Positions 52,730 through 61,879 of a stretch of DNA of 64,000 bases are shown here, piece after piece. Under the pieces are notes generated by a model. It saw nothing but the letters and a program-made list of their open reading frames with translations. It did not search any database and had not been told where the DNA came from. Position numbers and translations under genes: made by a program. Origin of the DNA: an uncultured Granulosicoccaceae bacterium. GTDB taxonomy: Bacteria; Pseudomonadota; Gammaproteobacteria; Granulosicoccales; Granulosicoccaceae. The DNA lies in the NCBI GenBank assembly GCA_938041955.1, contig CALISD010000060.1, forward strand, positions 1 through 64,000, read 5' to 3'. Every line of letters starts with the position of its first letter. The stretch's first letter is position 1.

Positions 52730-54058
52730 GCGCTCTGTGGTGATCTGCAGGACGAGCGCTATTTGGCCTTGCTCCTGCAGCGGGTTACGTTGAATGTCTA
52801 TTACTGATGAGCCTGTTTTGCTATCAAGCTTCTGTAGCAGCACGAGGCATAGTAGGTAGCGGTTGCCGATATGCATCGATCACAGGTAGCCCGCAGCGTG
52901 AGCAAGGAACAGCGTTTACGCTGTTGATCTGGGCGCGAGCGCTGTCTGACCTTGCTCACGCGGCGGGTTACGTTGAATTTCTATTGCTGATGATGGTGTT
53001 TTGGTTTCAGGCTTCCTTGGTTGCACGAGGCATAGTAGGAAGTGGTTGCAGATGTGCATCGCTCTAAGTAGGTCGCTGCGTAGGTAAGGAAGTGCGTTTA
53101 CGTTGTTGATCTGGGGACGAGCGCTGTCTGACCTTGCTCACGCGGCGGGTTACGTTGAATTTCTATTGCTGATGAGCCTGTTTTGCTATTAAGCTTCTGT
53201 AGCAGCACGAGGCATAGTAGGAAGCGGTTGCCGATGTGCATCGATCACAGGTAGCCCGCAGCGTGAGCAAGGAACAGCGTTTACGCTGTTGATCTGGGGG
53301 ACGAGCGCTATTTGGCCTTGCTCACGCAGCGGGTTACGTTGAGCTTCTATTTCTGATGATTGTGTTTTTGGTTTCAGGCTTCCTTGGTTGCACGAGGCAT
53401 AATAGGAAGTGGTTGCCGATGTGCATCGCTCTCAGGTAGCCCGCTGCGTGAGTGAGGAAGTGCGTTTACGTTGTTGATCTGGGGGCGAGCGCTGTCTGGC
53501 CTTGCTCACGCAGCGGGTTACGTTGAGCTTCTATTGCTGATGATTGTGATTTGCTATCAAGCTTCTGTGGTTGCACGAGGCATAGTAGGAAGCGGTTGCC
53601 GATGTGCATCGATCTCAGGTAGCCCGCTGCGTGAGCAAGGAACAGCGTTTACGCTGTTGATTTGGGGGACGAGCGCTGTCTGACCTTGATCACGCAGCGG
53701 GTTACGTTGAGCTTCCATTGCTGATGAGCGTGTTTTGCTTTCAAGCTACTGTGGCTGCACGAGGCATAGTAGGAAGTGGTTGCCGATGTGCATCGCTCTA
53801 AGTAGGTCGCTGCGTAGGTAAGGAAGTGCGTTTACGTTGTTGATCTGGGGGACGAGCGCTGTCTGGCCTTGCTCACGCGGTGGGTTACGTTGAGCTTCTA
53901 TTGTTGATGATTGTGATTTGCTATCAAGCTTCTGTGGCAGCACGGGCATAGTAAGAAGTGGTTGCCGATGTGCATCGTTCTCAGGTAGCCCGCTGCGTGA
54001 GTGAGGAACAGCGCTTGCGCTGTTGGTCTGCAGGATGAGCGCAGCGAATGCCACGCTC
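52730..54058. repeat. Tandem-repeat array 2 (seven units of about 183-184 bp)
   Basis: GGGTTACGTTGA recurs at about 52781, 52964, 53146, 53330, 53514, 53698 and 53881, giving spacings of 183, 182, 184, 184, 184 and 183 bp. Each unit carries the stem arm CCCGCTGCGTGAGCAAGG and its reverse complement CCTTGCTCACGCAGCGGG (variants), and between them a second hairpin AACAGCG-TTTA-CGCTGTT followed by GATCTGGGGGACGAGCGCTG. The same unit (without the inner hairpin) forms array 1. The array stops 12 bp before the gene at 54070, at a truncated unit. Minus-strand frames change phase between units because some units are 184 bp, not a multiple of three, so it is unlikely to encode protein. Confidence 0.88.
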
Positions 54059-54069
54059 AAACAAAAAAC

Positions 54070-55065
54070 CTAGGCAAAACTCCGGGTATAACCAAACAAA
54101 GCAGCCGACCCGCCGGTATGCAAAAACACCAAACGTTCACCTTTCTTGAAGTGCCCTTTTCTCACTAAGTCAATTAAGCCTGCAGCACCTTTCCCAGAGT
54201 AAACCGGATCAAGTAAAATACTTTCCAGCTGAGCGAACATGCTTATGGCTTCAAGAGTTGATTCAGCAGGCATGCCATAACCCTCACCTACATAGTCTGT
54301 GTTTGCTACTACGTCTTCGCGTTTAACTACACCCGGGCAGCCAAGTTTTTCTGCAGTGTTGACGGCAAGGTTGAAGACACTCGCTTCCTGAGCTTCTTTC
54401 GCTGCGCGCACACCAATACCAAGCAACGGGATGTTGGCGTTCATTGCCTGCAAACCAACCACTAAGCCAGCTTGTGTGCCGGCACTGCCTGTGGCATGGA
54501 CGATATGATCGATAGTCAGGGCGCGATCATTGGCTTGTGATAACAGCTCAAAAGCACAATTTACATAACCAAGCGCACCTGTCGGGTTCGATCCGCCCCC
54601 TGGTATGACATAAACCTTTTTCCCGTCGGCCCGCATCTGATCGGCAACTTTCTCCATCTCTGCGTGCATATCAGCCCCACCAGGGTGTCTCTCTGTTGTG
54701 GCCCCGTGTAAATGGTCGAGTAGCACGTTACCGTTATCCTGATAGTTCCCGTCATCATAACCAGTGCGATTTTCAAGCAGCAGGTGGCAGCCCATTCCCA
54801 GCTTGGCGGCAAAAGCTGAAGTCTGCCGACAGTGATTTGATTGTGTTGCGCCCTGGGTGATCACGTAGTCGGCGTTTTCTGCCTGCGCTTCGGCCATAAG
54901 GAATTCGAGTTTCCTGGTTTTGTTGCCGCCAGTCGAAAGTCCGGTACAGTCATCGCGCTTGATCCAGATTTCAGGTCCACCCAGCTCGTCGCTTAAGCGG
55001 TCCAATCTTTCCAGAGGAGTGGGAAGGTGGGCCAAAAATACTCGTGGAAATCGTGATAAATGCAC
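54070..55065 (-). CDS. PLP-dependent D-cysteine desulfhydrase/L-cysteate lyase-family enzyme
   Basis: A 331-residue cytosolic PLP-dependent fold-type II enzyme of the ACC deaminase/D-cysteine desulfhydrase family. The PLP lysine is in [14 protein letters not shown] (about 48-55), preceded by WIKRDDCTG; the QSNHCRQT segment (about 75-82) and a glycine-rich phosphate loop [17 protein letters not shown] are family marks. The end [15 protein letters not shown] is characteristic. Relatives include D-cysteine desulfhydrase (DcyD) and L-cysteate sulfo-lyase (CuyA); which reaction occurs here cannot be told. Start at GTG 55065. It abuts the tandem-repeat array at its 3' end and is divergent from the lipid cluster. 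Confidence 0.82.
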   Translation of the reverse strand: MHLSRFPRVFLAHLPTPLERLDRLSDELGGPEIWIKRDDCTGLSTGGNKTRKLEFLMAEAQAENADYVITQGATQSNHCRQTSAFAAKLGMGCHLLLENRTGYDDGNYQDNGNVLLDHLHGATTERHPGGADMHAEMEKVADQMRADGKKVYVIPGGGSNPTGALGYVNCAFELLSQANDRALTIDHIVHATGSAGTQAGLVVGLQAMNANIPLLGIGVRAAKEAQEASVFNLAVNTAEKLGCPGVVKREDVVANTDYVGEGYGMPAESTLEAISMFAQLESILLDPVYSGKGAAGLIDLVRKGHFKKGERLVFLHTGGSAALFGYTRSFA

Positions 55066-55345
55066 GCTGATCGTCTCAATTTGATAAGTGACTTAGGCTA
55101 ACGAATTACGACAGTTGTCGTGTTGTATTTGTTGTTTGCATACGACTAACGCAATTCAAGTGTAAAGGTGGTTGATAAAGCAACCTATGGTTGAAACTTG
55201 TTCGATTGGATACCGGCTGAGCACTCCGCATCCACAAAGCGTACACAATCGGTTTGATATATTCTCGGCTGTCAAAACGAAGGTCGTCGGGTTATAGGTA
55301 TGAGTTACGCTTGGTTATTTTTGCCGAAAGATGCAGTGTTGGGAT

Positions 55346-55792
55346 ATGACAGATTCAATAATTGAAAAACTAAAAAACACGTTTGCGACGGCTGATGAAT
55401 TGAAGGCGGAGGATCTCGCAGAAATTTATACGCCAGACGTCACATTTGTAGATCCGCTTGGTACGGTCGAAGGACTATTCAGGTTGACACATTATATGGG
55501 GGCGATGTACCGCAACGTGACAAGCTGTCGATTTGATTACCTTGATGAAGTGCGTGCAGGTAATAAGGCGGTGATCAAGTGGGATATGACAATGAAGCAT
55601 AGAAAGCTGAATGGCGGCGATGAGGTCGTTGTGCGGGGCTTGTCATTGCTTGAATTCGACAAAAAAATATTTTATCAGGAAGATGTGTACGATGTTGGTG
55701 CGGCCATCTATGAAAATGTGCCGTTGCTTGGCTCCCCGGTGCGGTGGTTGAAAAAGCGTGCCCACGACTCAGCGTTTAAAGACATAGATTAA
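55346..55792 (+). CDS. NTF2-like (SnoaL-fold) protein
   Basis: A 148-residue cytosolic protein of the NTF2/SnoaL-like fold, first gene in the lipid cluster. The pattern DLAEIYTPDVTFVDPLGTVEG and the core WDMTMKHRKLNGGDEVVVRGLS fit. I start at ATG 55346 (MTDSIIEKLK); a longer ATG at 55331 adds five residues. In homologous clusters of other proteobacteria an NTF2-like gene precedes the SDR; its precise activity is unknown. It has a 12-bp gap to the SDR gene. Confidence 0.83.
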   Translation: MTDSIIEKLKNTFATADELKAEDLAEIYTPDVTFVDPLGTVEGLFRLTHYMGAMYRNVTSCRFDYLDEVRAGNKAVIKWDMTMKHRKLNGGDEVVVRGLSLLEFDKKIFYQEDVYDVGAAIYENVPLLGSPVRWLKKRAHDSAFKDID

Positions 55793-55804
55793 CGGTCGGC
55801 ATCG

Positions 55805-56614
55805 ATGATGAGTAACAAACGAATTTGGATTACAGGGGCAAGCTCCGGGATTGGCTCTGAACTGGCGTTGCAGTTGGCATCTGTCGGCCACACCGTCGTG
55901 TGCAGTGCCCGTGGTGAAGATAAGCTGCAAGCTCTGGCATTGCAGGCCGCAGAATCAAGCGGCGAGATTATTCCAATGGCCTACGATGTAACTGAAGACA
56001 GCAAGACTGCATTTGTTACCGAGCAACTGAAGAGCCTGGTTGGCGGACTTGATATGATGATTATCTGTGCCGGGCGATGTGAGTATGTCGATAATGCGAA
56101 ACTTGAAACTGATTTGTTCCGTCGCGTTTACGATGTGAATGTTTTTGGTGCAGTTAACGCCACTACAGCTGCTTTGCCGTTACTTGAAGAGTCGGCCGCA
56201 AATGCAGATAGATCAAGAGAGGTCGGAAAGCCGCAAATTGTTGCGATTGCAAGTTTGTCTGCAGTCACCGGGTTGCCGCGTGCAGAAGCTTACGGTTCAT
56301 CGAAAGCTGCGATGATCTACCTGTTCAACACTTTAAGACTCGATTTACAAAAGCGAATTGACGTAACGGTGGTGAATCCTGGTTTTGTCGCGACAGAAAT
56401 GACAAAGCAAAATGACTTCCCTATGCCTTTCATGATGCAACCGGCGGAGGCAGCTGAGTGCATCATTAAAGGCGTGGCAAAAAGAAAGCTAACAGTGAAT
56501 TTCCCGTTGCGGCTTTGGCTATCGTTGAAACTGCCTTCACTCATACCTGCTGTCTGGTATCGATGGCTGGGGCCGAGGCTGGTCAGGCCGGAAAATGGAC
56601 AACAGCAACCATGA
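55805..56614 (+). CDS. Short-chain dehydrogenase/reductase
   Basis: A 269-residue cytosolic NAD(P)-dependent SDR. The nucleotide motif is WITGASSGIGSELAL (about 7-21), the NNAG-type motif is ICAGRCE (about 88), and the catalytic Ser and YxxxK are in IASLSAVTGLPRAEAYGSSKAAM (about 149-172). It is the second gene of the lipid cluster, 12 bp after the NTF2-like gene. Substrate unknown; in related clusters the SDR is thought to act on fatty-acyl or carbonyl intermediates, which is inference. Confidence 0.87.
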   Translation: MMSNKRIWITGASSGIGSELALQLASVGHTVVCSARGEDKLQALALQAAESSGEIIPMAYDVTEDSKTAFVTEQLKSLVGGLDMMIICAGRCEYVDNAKLETDLFRRVYDVNVFGAVNATTAALPLLEESAANADRSREVGKPQIVAIASLSAVTGLPRAEAYGSSKAAMIYLFNTLRLDLQKRIDVTVVNPGFVATEMTKQNDFPMPFMMQPAEAAECIIKGVAKRKLTVNFPLRLWLSLKLPSLIPAVWYRWLGPRLVRPENGQQQP

Positions 56615-56675
56615 GGCTTACTGAAGCTCACTGTTATTTCTGCATCATTCAGGCCGTGTATAAGGTAGCAGCAGT

Positions 56676-57968
56676 TTGAAAATTGCCATCGTCGGTGCAG
56701 GCATATCCGGGCTTACTTGTGCCTATTACCTTTCGCGGGAACACGAAATCACTGTGTTTGAGTCGGCTAAGGAGGTGGGTGGTCATACCGCCACGAAATC
56801 TGTGCAGGTAGGTAATGAGACTCATGATATTGATACGGGCTTTATTGTTTACAACGATTGGACCTATCCGAACTTCATCCAGCTACTCAAAGAGCTCGAT
56901 GTTGAAGGGCGGCCATCGGAAATGAGTTTTAGCGTTACCTGTGAACAAACCGGCCTTGAGTACGCTGGTAGCAATTTGAACACTTTGTTTGCAGATCGAA
57001 AAAATCTGCTTAGACCAAGCTATTGGAAATTACTGAAAGATATCGTGCGATTTAATCGAGAGGCAATTGCCGATCTTGACAGCGAGCGGTTGTCCCCTGA
57101 GATGACATTGGGTGAGTATTTGGCAGGTAAAAATTACGGTGATCTGTTTGCGGATAAATACCTTGTCCCGATGGGGGCCGCTATTTGGTCTTCAACTACG
57201 GGTGCGATGGAGGATTTTCCTGCATTATTTTTTATCCGTTTTTTTAAGAACCACGGTTTGTTGTCGGTTAAGAATCGACCGCAGTGGCGCACAGTGACAG
57301 GTGGATCTAAAAACTATCTGCCGGCACTGATCAAGCCATTTGAAAGGTCGATTGTTACTGAGGCTGTGATTCAACGTATTGAGAGATCTGACAAGAGCGT
57401 TACTATGCAATACAGTGTCTCGAATGGGCCGGTACAACAAAGCCAATTTGACGCATTGGTGATCGCAACTCATAGTGATCAAGCGATTCATGTTCTGGAT
57501 GATGTAACTGCTACAGAGTACGAAATTTTGTCTGCGATTCCCTATCGTGATAATGAAGTGGTGTTGCATACAGATAGTTCGCGTCTGCCGTGGCGAGAGA
57601 AGGCATGGTCTAGCTGGAATTATCGTCTTCCGAAAGATGATTCCGGCGAGCTATTGGCGAAACTTACTTACAATATGAATATCCTCCAGGGGGTCAATTC
57701 AGACACTGTATTCTGCGTCAGTCTAAACCAGACCGATGAAATTGACAGGCAAAAAGTATTGGGAACATATCATTACAGTCATCCGGTGTTTACCGCGGCG
57801 GGTATCGAGGCACAGGGTCGATGGGGTGAAATTGCCGGTAAGAAAAATACCTGGTTTTGCGGTGCGTACTGGGGCAGTGGCTTTCACGAAGACGGTGTGG
57901 TGAGCGCATTGCGAGTGGTTGAATCTGTGAATAATGTGGCTATGCAAAAGGGCACTGCTGTTGCCTAG
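56676..57968 (+). CDS. FAD-dependent amine-oxidase-fold oxidoreductase
   Basis: A 430-residue flavoprotein of the protoporphyrinogen-oxidase/phytoene-desaturase-like fold. Start TTG 56676 gives [18 protein letters not shown] (dinucleotide motif GxGxxG, about 3-20), followed by [16 protein letters not shown], the second FAD-contact motif. A long central domain (about 100-300) precedes the C-terminal FAD segment [32 protein letters not shown]. Homologues sit next to cyclopropane synthase in photooxidative-stress clusters. The substrate is probably lipid-linked; this is inference. It shares a short overlap with the DUF1365 gene. Confidence 0.85.
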   Translation: MKIAIVGAGISGLTCAYYLSREHEITVFESAKEVGGHTATKSVQVGNETHDIDTGFIVYNDWTYPNFIQLLKELDVEGRPSEMSFSVTCEQTGLEYAGSNLNTLFADRKNLLRPSYWKLLKDIVRFNREAIADLDSERLSPEMTLGEYLAGKNYGDLFADKYLVPMGAAIWSSTTGAMEDFPALFFIRFFKNHGLLSVKNRPQWRTVTGGSKNYLPALIKPFERSIVTEAVIQRIERSDKSVTMQYSVSNGPVQQSQFDALVIATHSDQAIHVLDDVTATEYEILSAIPYRDNEVVLHTDSSRLPWREKAWSSWNYRLPKDDSGELLAKLTYNMNILQGVNSDTVFCVSLNQTDEIDRQKVLGTYHYSHPVFTAAGIEAQGRWGEIAGKKNTWFCGAYWGSGFHEDGVVSALRVVESVNNVAMQKGTAVA

Positions 57969-58818
57969 CCAGAATACATCTGCCGGTACATCTGCAAAGA
58001 CACTCCGTAGCGCAATATACAAAGGCTGGGTGTGGCATCAGCGCTTTTTACCGTTGCAGCATAAATTCCGCTACCGTGTTTTCATGATGTACCTTGATCT
58101 GTCTGAGGTTGATACTGTGCTTTCCATGAGTAAGTTGTGGGGGCATCAGTGGTATCACCTGGCGCGGTTTCAGCGATCCGATTACTTTTCAATTAATAAT
58201 GACTACGAGCAAAGCATTGAAGTAGCCGTCAGGCAGGAAGTTAAACAACACTTGAATATCGACTTAACAGGACCGGTATGCGTGTTGACTAACTTTAGAT
58301 ATTTTGGCTACATCACCAACCCTATCACCTGCTACTACTGTTTTAATGACGATAATACTCAGCTTCTGGCCTTACTTGTTGAGGTGACCAACACGCCGTG
58401 GGGAGAGAAACATCACTATGTGCTTGATCTTCGCTTGTTGCCGGAAGGAGGCTCGATTGAGTTTGAAAAGCAAATGCATGTGTCGCCCTTTATGCCAATG
58501 GACAGAGTATATCGCTGGCGTGGTGCAATCCCGTCATCCAGTTTGCGATACTCTCTTGCATCGGTAATCAAGAATGCCCGGCCGCCTGGTGGCAGTAGTA
58601 CGATGATCGATGCACCGGCGGATGAGCTTGAGCAAATACAATTTGATTCAGGGGTTGTGTTTAAGCGATTACAGATCAGTACCAGGAACCTGAACCTGAC
58701 GCTGTTACTTTTTCCGTTTATGACCTTAAAGGTGCTTCTGGCAATCTATTGGCAGGCGTTGAAGCTGTGGATTAAAAAAGTGCCGTTTGTACCCCACCCT
58801 CGAACAACCACTGTGTAA
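57961..58818 (+). CDS. DUF1365-family protein
   Basis: A 285-residue protein of the DUF1365 family. I favour the TTG at 57961, which overlaps the FAD gene by 8 bp and has AAAAGGG upstream; an ATG at 57934 would make the overlap 35 bp. Family marks are [23 protein letters not shown] near the N-terminus, [15 protein letters not shown] (about 115-130) and the C-terminal [14 protein letters not shown], which may be membrane-associated. DUF1365 genes follow FAD-oxidoreductase and precede cyclopropane synthase genes in many proteobacteria. Function is not established. Confidence 0.85.
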   Translation: MPSQNTSAGTSAKTLRSAIYKGWVWHQRFLPLQHKFRYRVFMMYLDLSEVDTVLSMSKLWGHQWYHLARFQRSDYFSINNDYEQSIEVAVRQEVKQHLNIDLTGPVCVLTNFRYFGYITNPITCYYCFNDDNTQLLALLVEVTNTPWGEKHHYVLDLRLLPEGGSIEFEKQMHVSPFMPMDRVYRWRGAIPSSSLRYSLASVIKNARPPGGSSTMIDAPADELEQIQFDSGVVFKRLQISTRNLNLTLLLFPFMTLKVLLAIYWQALKLWIKKVPFVPHPRTTTV

Positions 58819-58887
58819 ACTTACTTTTAATACTCATATGAAAAATGCGTTTATCGATATTGGAAACTCTAACTCAGAGGAACTTAA

Positions 58888-60297
58888 ATGAGTAGCGGCG
58901 GAGAGACTGAAGCTCGTGGCAATTTTGGTAGTGGTGACTTCGCCAATCCTGATGCAGGTCGCGCAGAGCAGGTACGGCGTGACTACGGAATAGCGAATAC
59001 CTCGTTGCCCAAAGGGGTGAGGCGTTGGTCGGGGCTGGTGAGTCGTAAGAGCGATGATGATTCCACCGCTGACAAATGGTTGAGAAAGCTGGTGCATCGA
59101 CACCTGGGCACAATGCGTCGAGGAACACTGGTTATTGAAGAGAGAGATCAAAAGTCGCGCTTTGGTGGCAGCGCCAATGAGTCATCTGCTACAGAAACTT
59201 CAATTGGCAGCGATATCAATGCTTTTATAGTGGTTGAAGATCCAGCAACGTACAGAGCGATTGCAGTGAACGGTGTTGTGGGCGCGGCTGAGGCATACAT
59301 GGACGGGCACTGGACGACGCCTGATCTGGTTGCTGTGATTCGCTTTTTTGTGAGTAACATTGGCGAGCTTAAAAGCATGGATGGCGAGCGAGACTGGTCG
59401 AACAAGCTGGCGCTTGGTTTGCTTGAGCGGTTTACCAGAAACAGTATCAGTGGCTCAAAGAAAAACATCTCTGCGCATTATGATCTTGGCAACGATTTTT
59501 TTGAACTTTTTCTTGATCCGACAATGATGTATTCGTCAGCGTTGTTCGAAGCTGACTCCATGACATTAGAGCAGGCCTCTATAGCCAAGCTTGATGCGCT
59601 GTGTCAGAAGTTGCAATTAAAGCCTACTGACCATTTGGTTGAGATCGGAACGGGCTGGGGCGGAATGGCGTTGCATGCCGCTCGAAACTATGGCTGTAAA
59701 GTCACGACCACCACTCTGTCGCAGCGGCAGATGGAGCACACTAAAAAGATGGTTGAGCAGGCGGGTCTGACCGACAAAATAACAGTTCTGATGAAAGACT
59801 ATCGGGAACTCACGGGTACCTATGACAAGCTGGTTTCAATTGAAATGATTGAAGCAGTAGGGCATCAATATTTTTCCGAGTATTTTGCCAAGTGTTCGAA
59901 CTTGCTCAAGCCTCATGGTTTGATGGCCTTGCAAGCTATTACGATCACTGATCAGAGATATGAGCAGGCTCGGAAATCAGTTGATTTTATCCAACGATAT
60001 ATATTCCCGGGCGGCTGCCTGCCCTCTATTGGTGTAATTGCTGAGCAAACTGCCCGTCATACCGATATGAATGTATTGTCCGTATCGGACATGACCAGAG
60101 ACTATGCGATCACATTGAAGCATTGGCGGGAATCATTTTCTGAAAATATTGATCGAATTCGCGCGCTGGGGTTTGATGAGCGCTTCATTCGCATGTGGAT
60201 GTATTATTTGTGCTACTGCGAAGGTGGTTTTCGTGAGCGAGTGATCGGTGTCTACCAGGTGTTGAGTGCAAAGCCTGACTACAGGGCACCGCAGTAA
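58888..60297 (+). CDS. Cyclopropane-fatty-acyl-phospholipid synthase-family methyltransferase
   Basis: A 469-residue SAM-dependent methyltransferase acting on unsaturated acyl chains in membrane phospholipid. An N-terminal extra region (about 1-130; basic, LRKLVHRHLGTMRRG) precedes the catalytic part. The SAM motif is LVEIGTGWGGMALHAA (about 250-265), followed by TTLSQRQMEHTK and the family segment SIEMIEAVGHQYFSEYF (about 325-341). The KKNISAHYDLGNDFFELFLD helix is characteristic, and a conserved Cys in YLCYCEGGF is near the end. Good Shine-Dalgarno AGGAACTT. Relatives in photooxidative regulons make cyclopropane or methylated/furan fatty acids; which product is formed here cannot be told. 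Confidence 0.88.
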   Translation: MSSGGETEARGNFGSGDFANPDAGRAEQVRRDYGIANTSLPKGVRRWSGLVSRKSDDDSTADKWLRKLVHRHLGTMRRGTLVIEERDQKSRFGGSANESSATETSIGSDINAFIVVEDPATYRAIAVNGVVGAAEAYMDGHWTTPDLVAVIRFFVSNIGELKSMDGERDWSNKLALGLLERFTRNSISGSKKNISAHYDLGNDFFELFLDPTMMYSSALFEADSMTLEQASIAKLDALCQKLQLKPTDHLVEIGTGWGGMALHAARNYGCKVTTTTLSQRQMEHTKKMVEQAGLTDKITVLMKDYRELTGTYDKLVSIEMIEAVGHQYFSEYFAKCSNLLKPHGLMALQAITITDQRYEQARKSVDFIQRYIFPGGCLPSIGVIAEQTARHTDMNVLSVSDMTRDYAITLKHWRESFSENIDRIRALGFDERFIRMWMYYLCYCEGGFRERVIGVYQVLSAKPDYRAPQ

Positions 60298-60360
60298 CCA
60301 GGTCAGTATCGAGACACTTTAGTCACGTTGTTAAGCTTGCTGTATCCAGACCAGAGATAT

Positions 60361-60858
60361 ATGAAAAAAACTATCTACAATGCGCTGGTTTTTAATGTCG
60401 CGTGGCTGGCGTGCATACTCGGTGGTAGCACCGGTGCTGTGCCTGTTGCTCTGCTGGTGATTACGATACACCTTACGTTCTTCTCAGATCACAAAAAGGA
60501 ATTTTTGCTGATAGTAGTTGTGATATTCATCGGTTTTGTTGTAGATAACTTTTTAATACGAGCAGGTTTTCTCATTCCACCGGATAACAGCTTCTGGCCT
60601 CCATTGTGGCTTATTTCATTGTGGGGATTATTCGCCACCACATTAAATCACAGCATGAAATGGTTCCAAAATCGCGTTGCTGTATCTGTTGTGCTGGGTG
60701 GTATTGCCGGTACGCTGACTTATCTTGCCGGAACCCGGTTAACCGATTTCTCGCTCAAGCAGCCGTTGCCGGTAACCCTCGCAGTGATGTTTGCTATGTG
60801 GTGTGTCATTTTCCCTCTGTGCTTGTATATAACAAAAAAAATGCTGCCAAAATCCTAA
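60361..60858 (+). CDS. DUF2878-family membrane protein
   Basis: A 165-residue inner-membrane protein of the DUF2878 family. I start at ATG 60361, whose MKKTIYNALVF makes a typical cytoplasmic N-terminus; a TTG at 60328 is less likely. About five helices are visible (AWLACILGGSTGAVPVALLVITIHL, LLIVVVIFIGFVVDNFLI, LWLISLWGLFATTLNH and the last AVMFAMWCVIFPLCLYI). In related clusters it follows cyclopropane synthase, with an unknown role. It closes the lipid cluster. The next gene on plus is the flavin reductase at 61352. Confidence 0.83.
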   Translation: MKKTIYNALVFNVAWLACILGGSTGAVPVALLVITIHLTFFSDHKKEFLLIVVVIFIGFVVDNFLIRAGFLIPPDNSFWPPLWLISLWGLFATTLNHSMKWFQNRVAVSVVLGGIAGTLTYLAGTRLTDFSLKQPLPVTLAVMFAMWCVIFPLCLYITKKMLPKS

Positions 60859-60873
60859 AGCGAATGGTGTCTG

Positions 60874-61188
60874 TTACCTGGAGTACTCCTTTTCAACCAG
60901 GGCAATCCTGGTGGTGTAGTTGGAGTACCAGCGGGTTTTACCGAGCGCCTGGGCCTGTAAATGTTCGGCGTGGTTTTTCCATTGCCGAATCGACTCCAGA
61001 TCGCGCCAGTATGAAACAGTAATTCCGAGTGAATCTCTGGCTGACTCAACGCCAAGATAACCAGGCTGTTGCTGTGCGAGTTCTGCCATACGTTTGGCCA
61101 TCTCGGAGTAGCCCGTGATGTCGTCAGACTGCAGGTTAGTGAAAATCACAGCGTAGTAGGGCGGTTTGGGTGTCTTGGCAATGCTCAT
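60874..61188 (-). CDS. Antibiotic biosynthesis monooxygenase (ABM)-family protein
   Basis: A 104-residue small ABM-type monooxygenase, a dimeric ferredoxin-like-fold enzyme active without cofactor in many relatives. Supporting patterns are PYYAVIFTNLQSDDITGYSEMAKRMAELAQQQPGYLGVES and SLGITVSYWRDLESIRQWKNHAEHLQAQ. Good Shine-Dalgarno AAGGATC before the ATG. It converges on the DUF2878 gene (15 bp) and is divergent from the flavin reductase (163 bp). Confidence 0.87.
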   Translation of the reverse strand: MSIAKTPKPPYYAVIFTNLQSDDITGYSEMAKRMAELAQQQPGYLGVESARDSLGITVSYWRDLESIRQWKNHAEHLQAQALGKTRWYSNYTTRIALVEKEYSR

Positions 61189-61351
61189 CGTGATCCTTCT
61201 TTATGGTATTTAGTTGCAATGGTTTTGCATTGTGGTGAATAGCCTAATATGATCGCAGTCCGAATAATACAGTTGTCGCATTGAAGGTTGAATCTGTAAG
61301 GAAAAATGCCTGGCGTGCAGTACACGCTACCGCGACATATATCGAGACAGT

Positions 61352-61840
61352 ATGACATCACCAGATTCAGAAACCGTTCGAAAGGCATTTGGCCATTTTG
61401 CCACGGGAGTAACCATTGTCACTGCGATAGACAATGAGGGTAAAAGTGTTGGAATGACTGCAAGCAGTTTTAATTCTGTATCGCTGGATCCACCTATGGT
61501 GTTGTGGAGTGCTGGGGCACAGGCGTCTGAATTTGAGGTTTTCTCAAAGTGCCGGAAGTTTGCGGTGCATGTACTGAGCGCAACACAGGTGGAATTATCT
61601 AATCGGTTTGCGACGCCGGGTATTGAAAAATTTGATGGGATTGACTGGCAGATGTCATTGCAACAATTGCCGGTGATTGCTGGTTGTCCGTTATGTCTGC
61701 AGTGCGAAACTGTGGATCGTCATGATGCTGGCGATCATAAAATATTGATAGGGCGGGTCATAGGCGTGGATATTAATTCCGATGATCCGCCGTTGCTCTA
61801 TTACGGCAGTTCGTATCATCAGCTAGGAGAGAGTCTCTAG
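61352..61840 (+). CDS. Flavin reductase-family protein
   Basis: A 162-residue cytosolic FMN-binding flavin reductase (HpaC-like), which uses NAD(P)H to supply reduced flavin to a partner. Characteristic stretches are FGHFATGVTIVTAIDNEG near the start, VGMTASSFNSVSLDPPMVLWSAG (about 30-53, FMN binding), SKCRKFAVHVLSATQ, and the C-terminal HKILIGRVIGVD. Partner oxygenase is not obvious in the window; the ABM-type gene is divergent. The start ATG has no strong Shine-Dalgarno. Confidence 0.85.
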   Translation: MTSPDSETVRKAFGHFATGVTIVTAIDNEGKSVGMTASSFNSVSLDPPMVLWSAGAQASEFEVFSKCRKFAVHVLSATQVELSNRFATPGIEKFDGIDWQMSLQQLPVIAGCPLCLQCETVDRHDAGDHKILIGRVIGVDINSDDPPLLYYGSSYHQLGESL

Positions 61841-61879
61841 CAACTACGGCCTGCCGGGTGATTTCATCAGTTTCTTCTT

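Noticed and set aside
52730-54058. Integron attC array or CRISPR array
   Set aside because: The units are much longer than CRISPR repeats, there are no unique spacers of constant length, and no consensus attC core sites (RYYYAAC/GTTRRRY) were found at unit ends.
53746-54060. 104-codon minus frame in array 2
   Set aside because: It is entirely repeat DNA, and the frame breaks in the neighbouring units.
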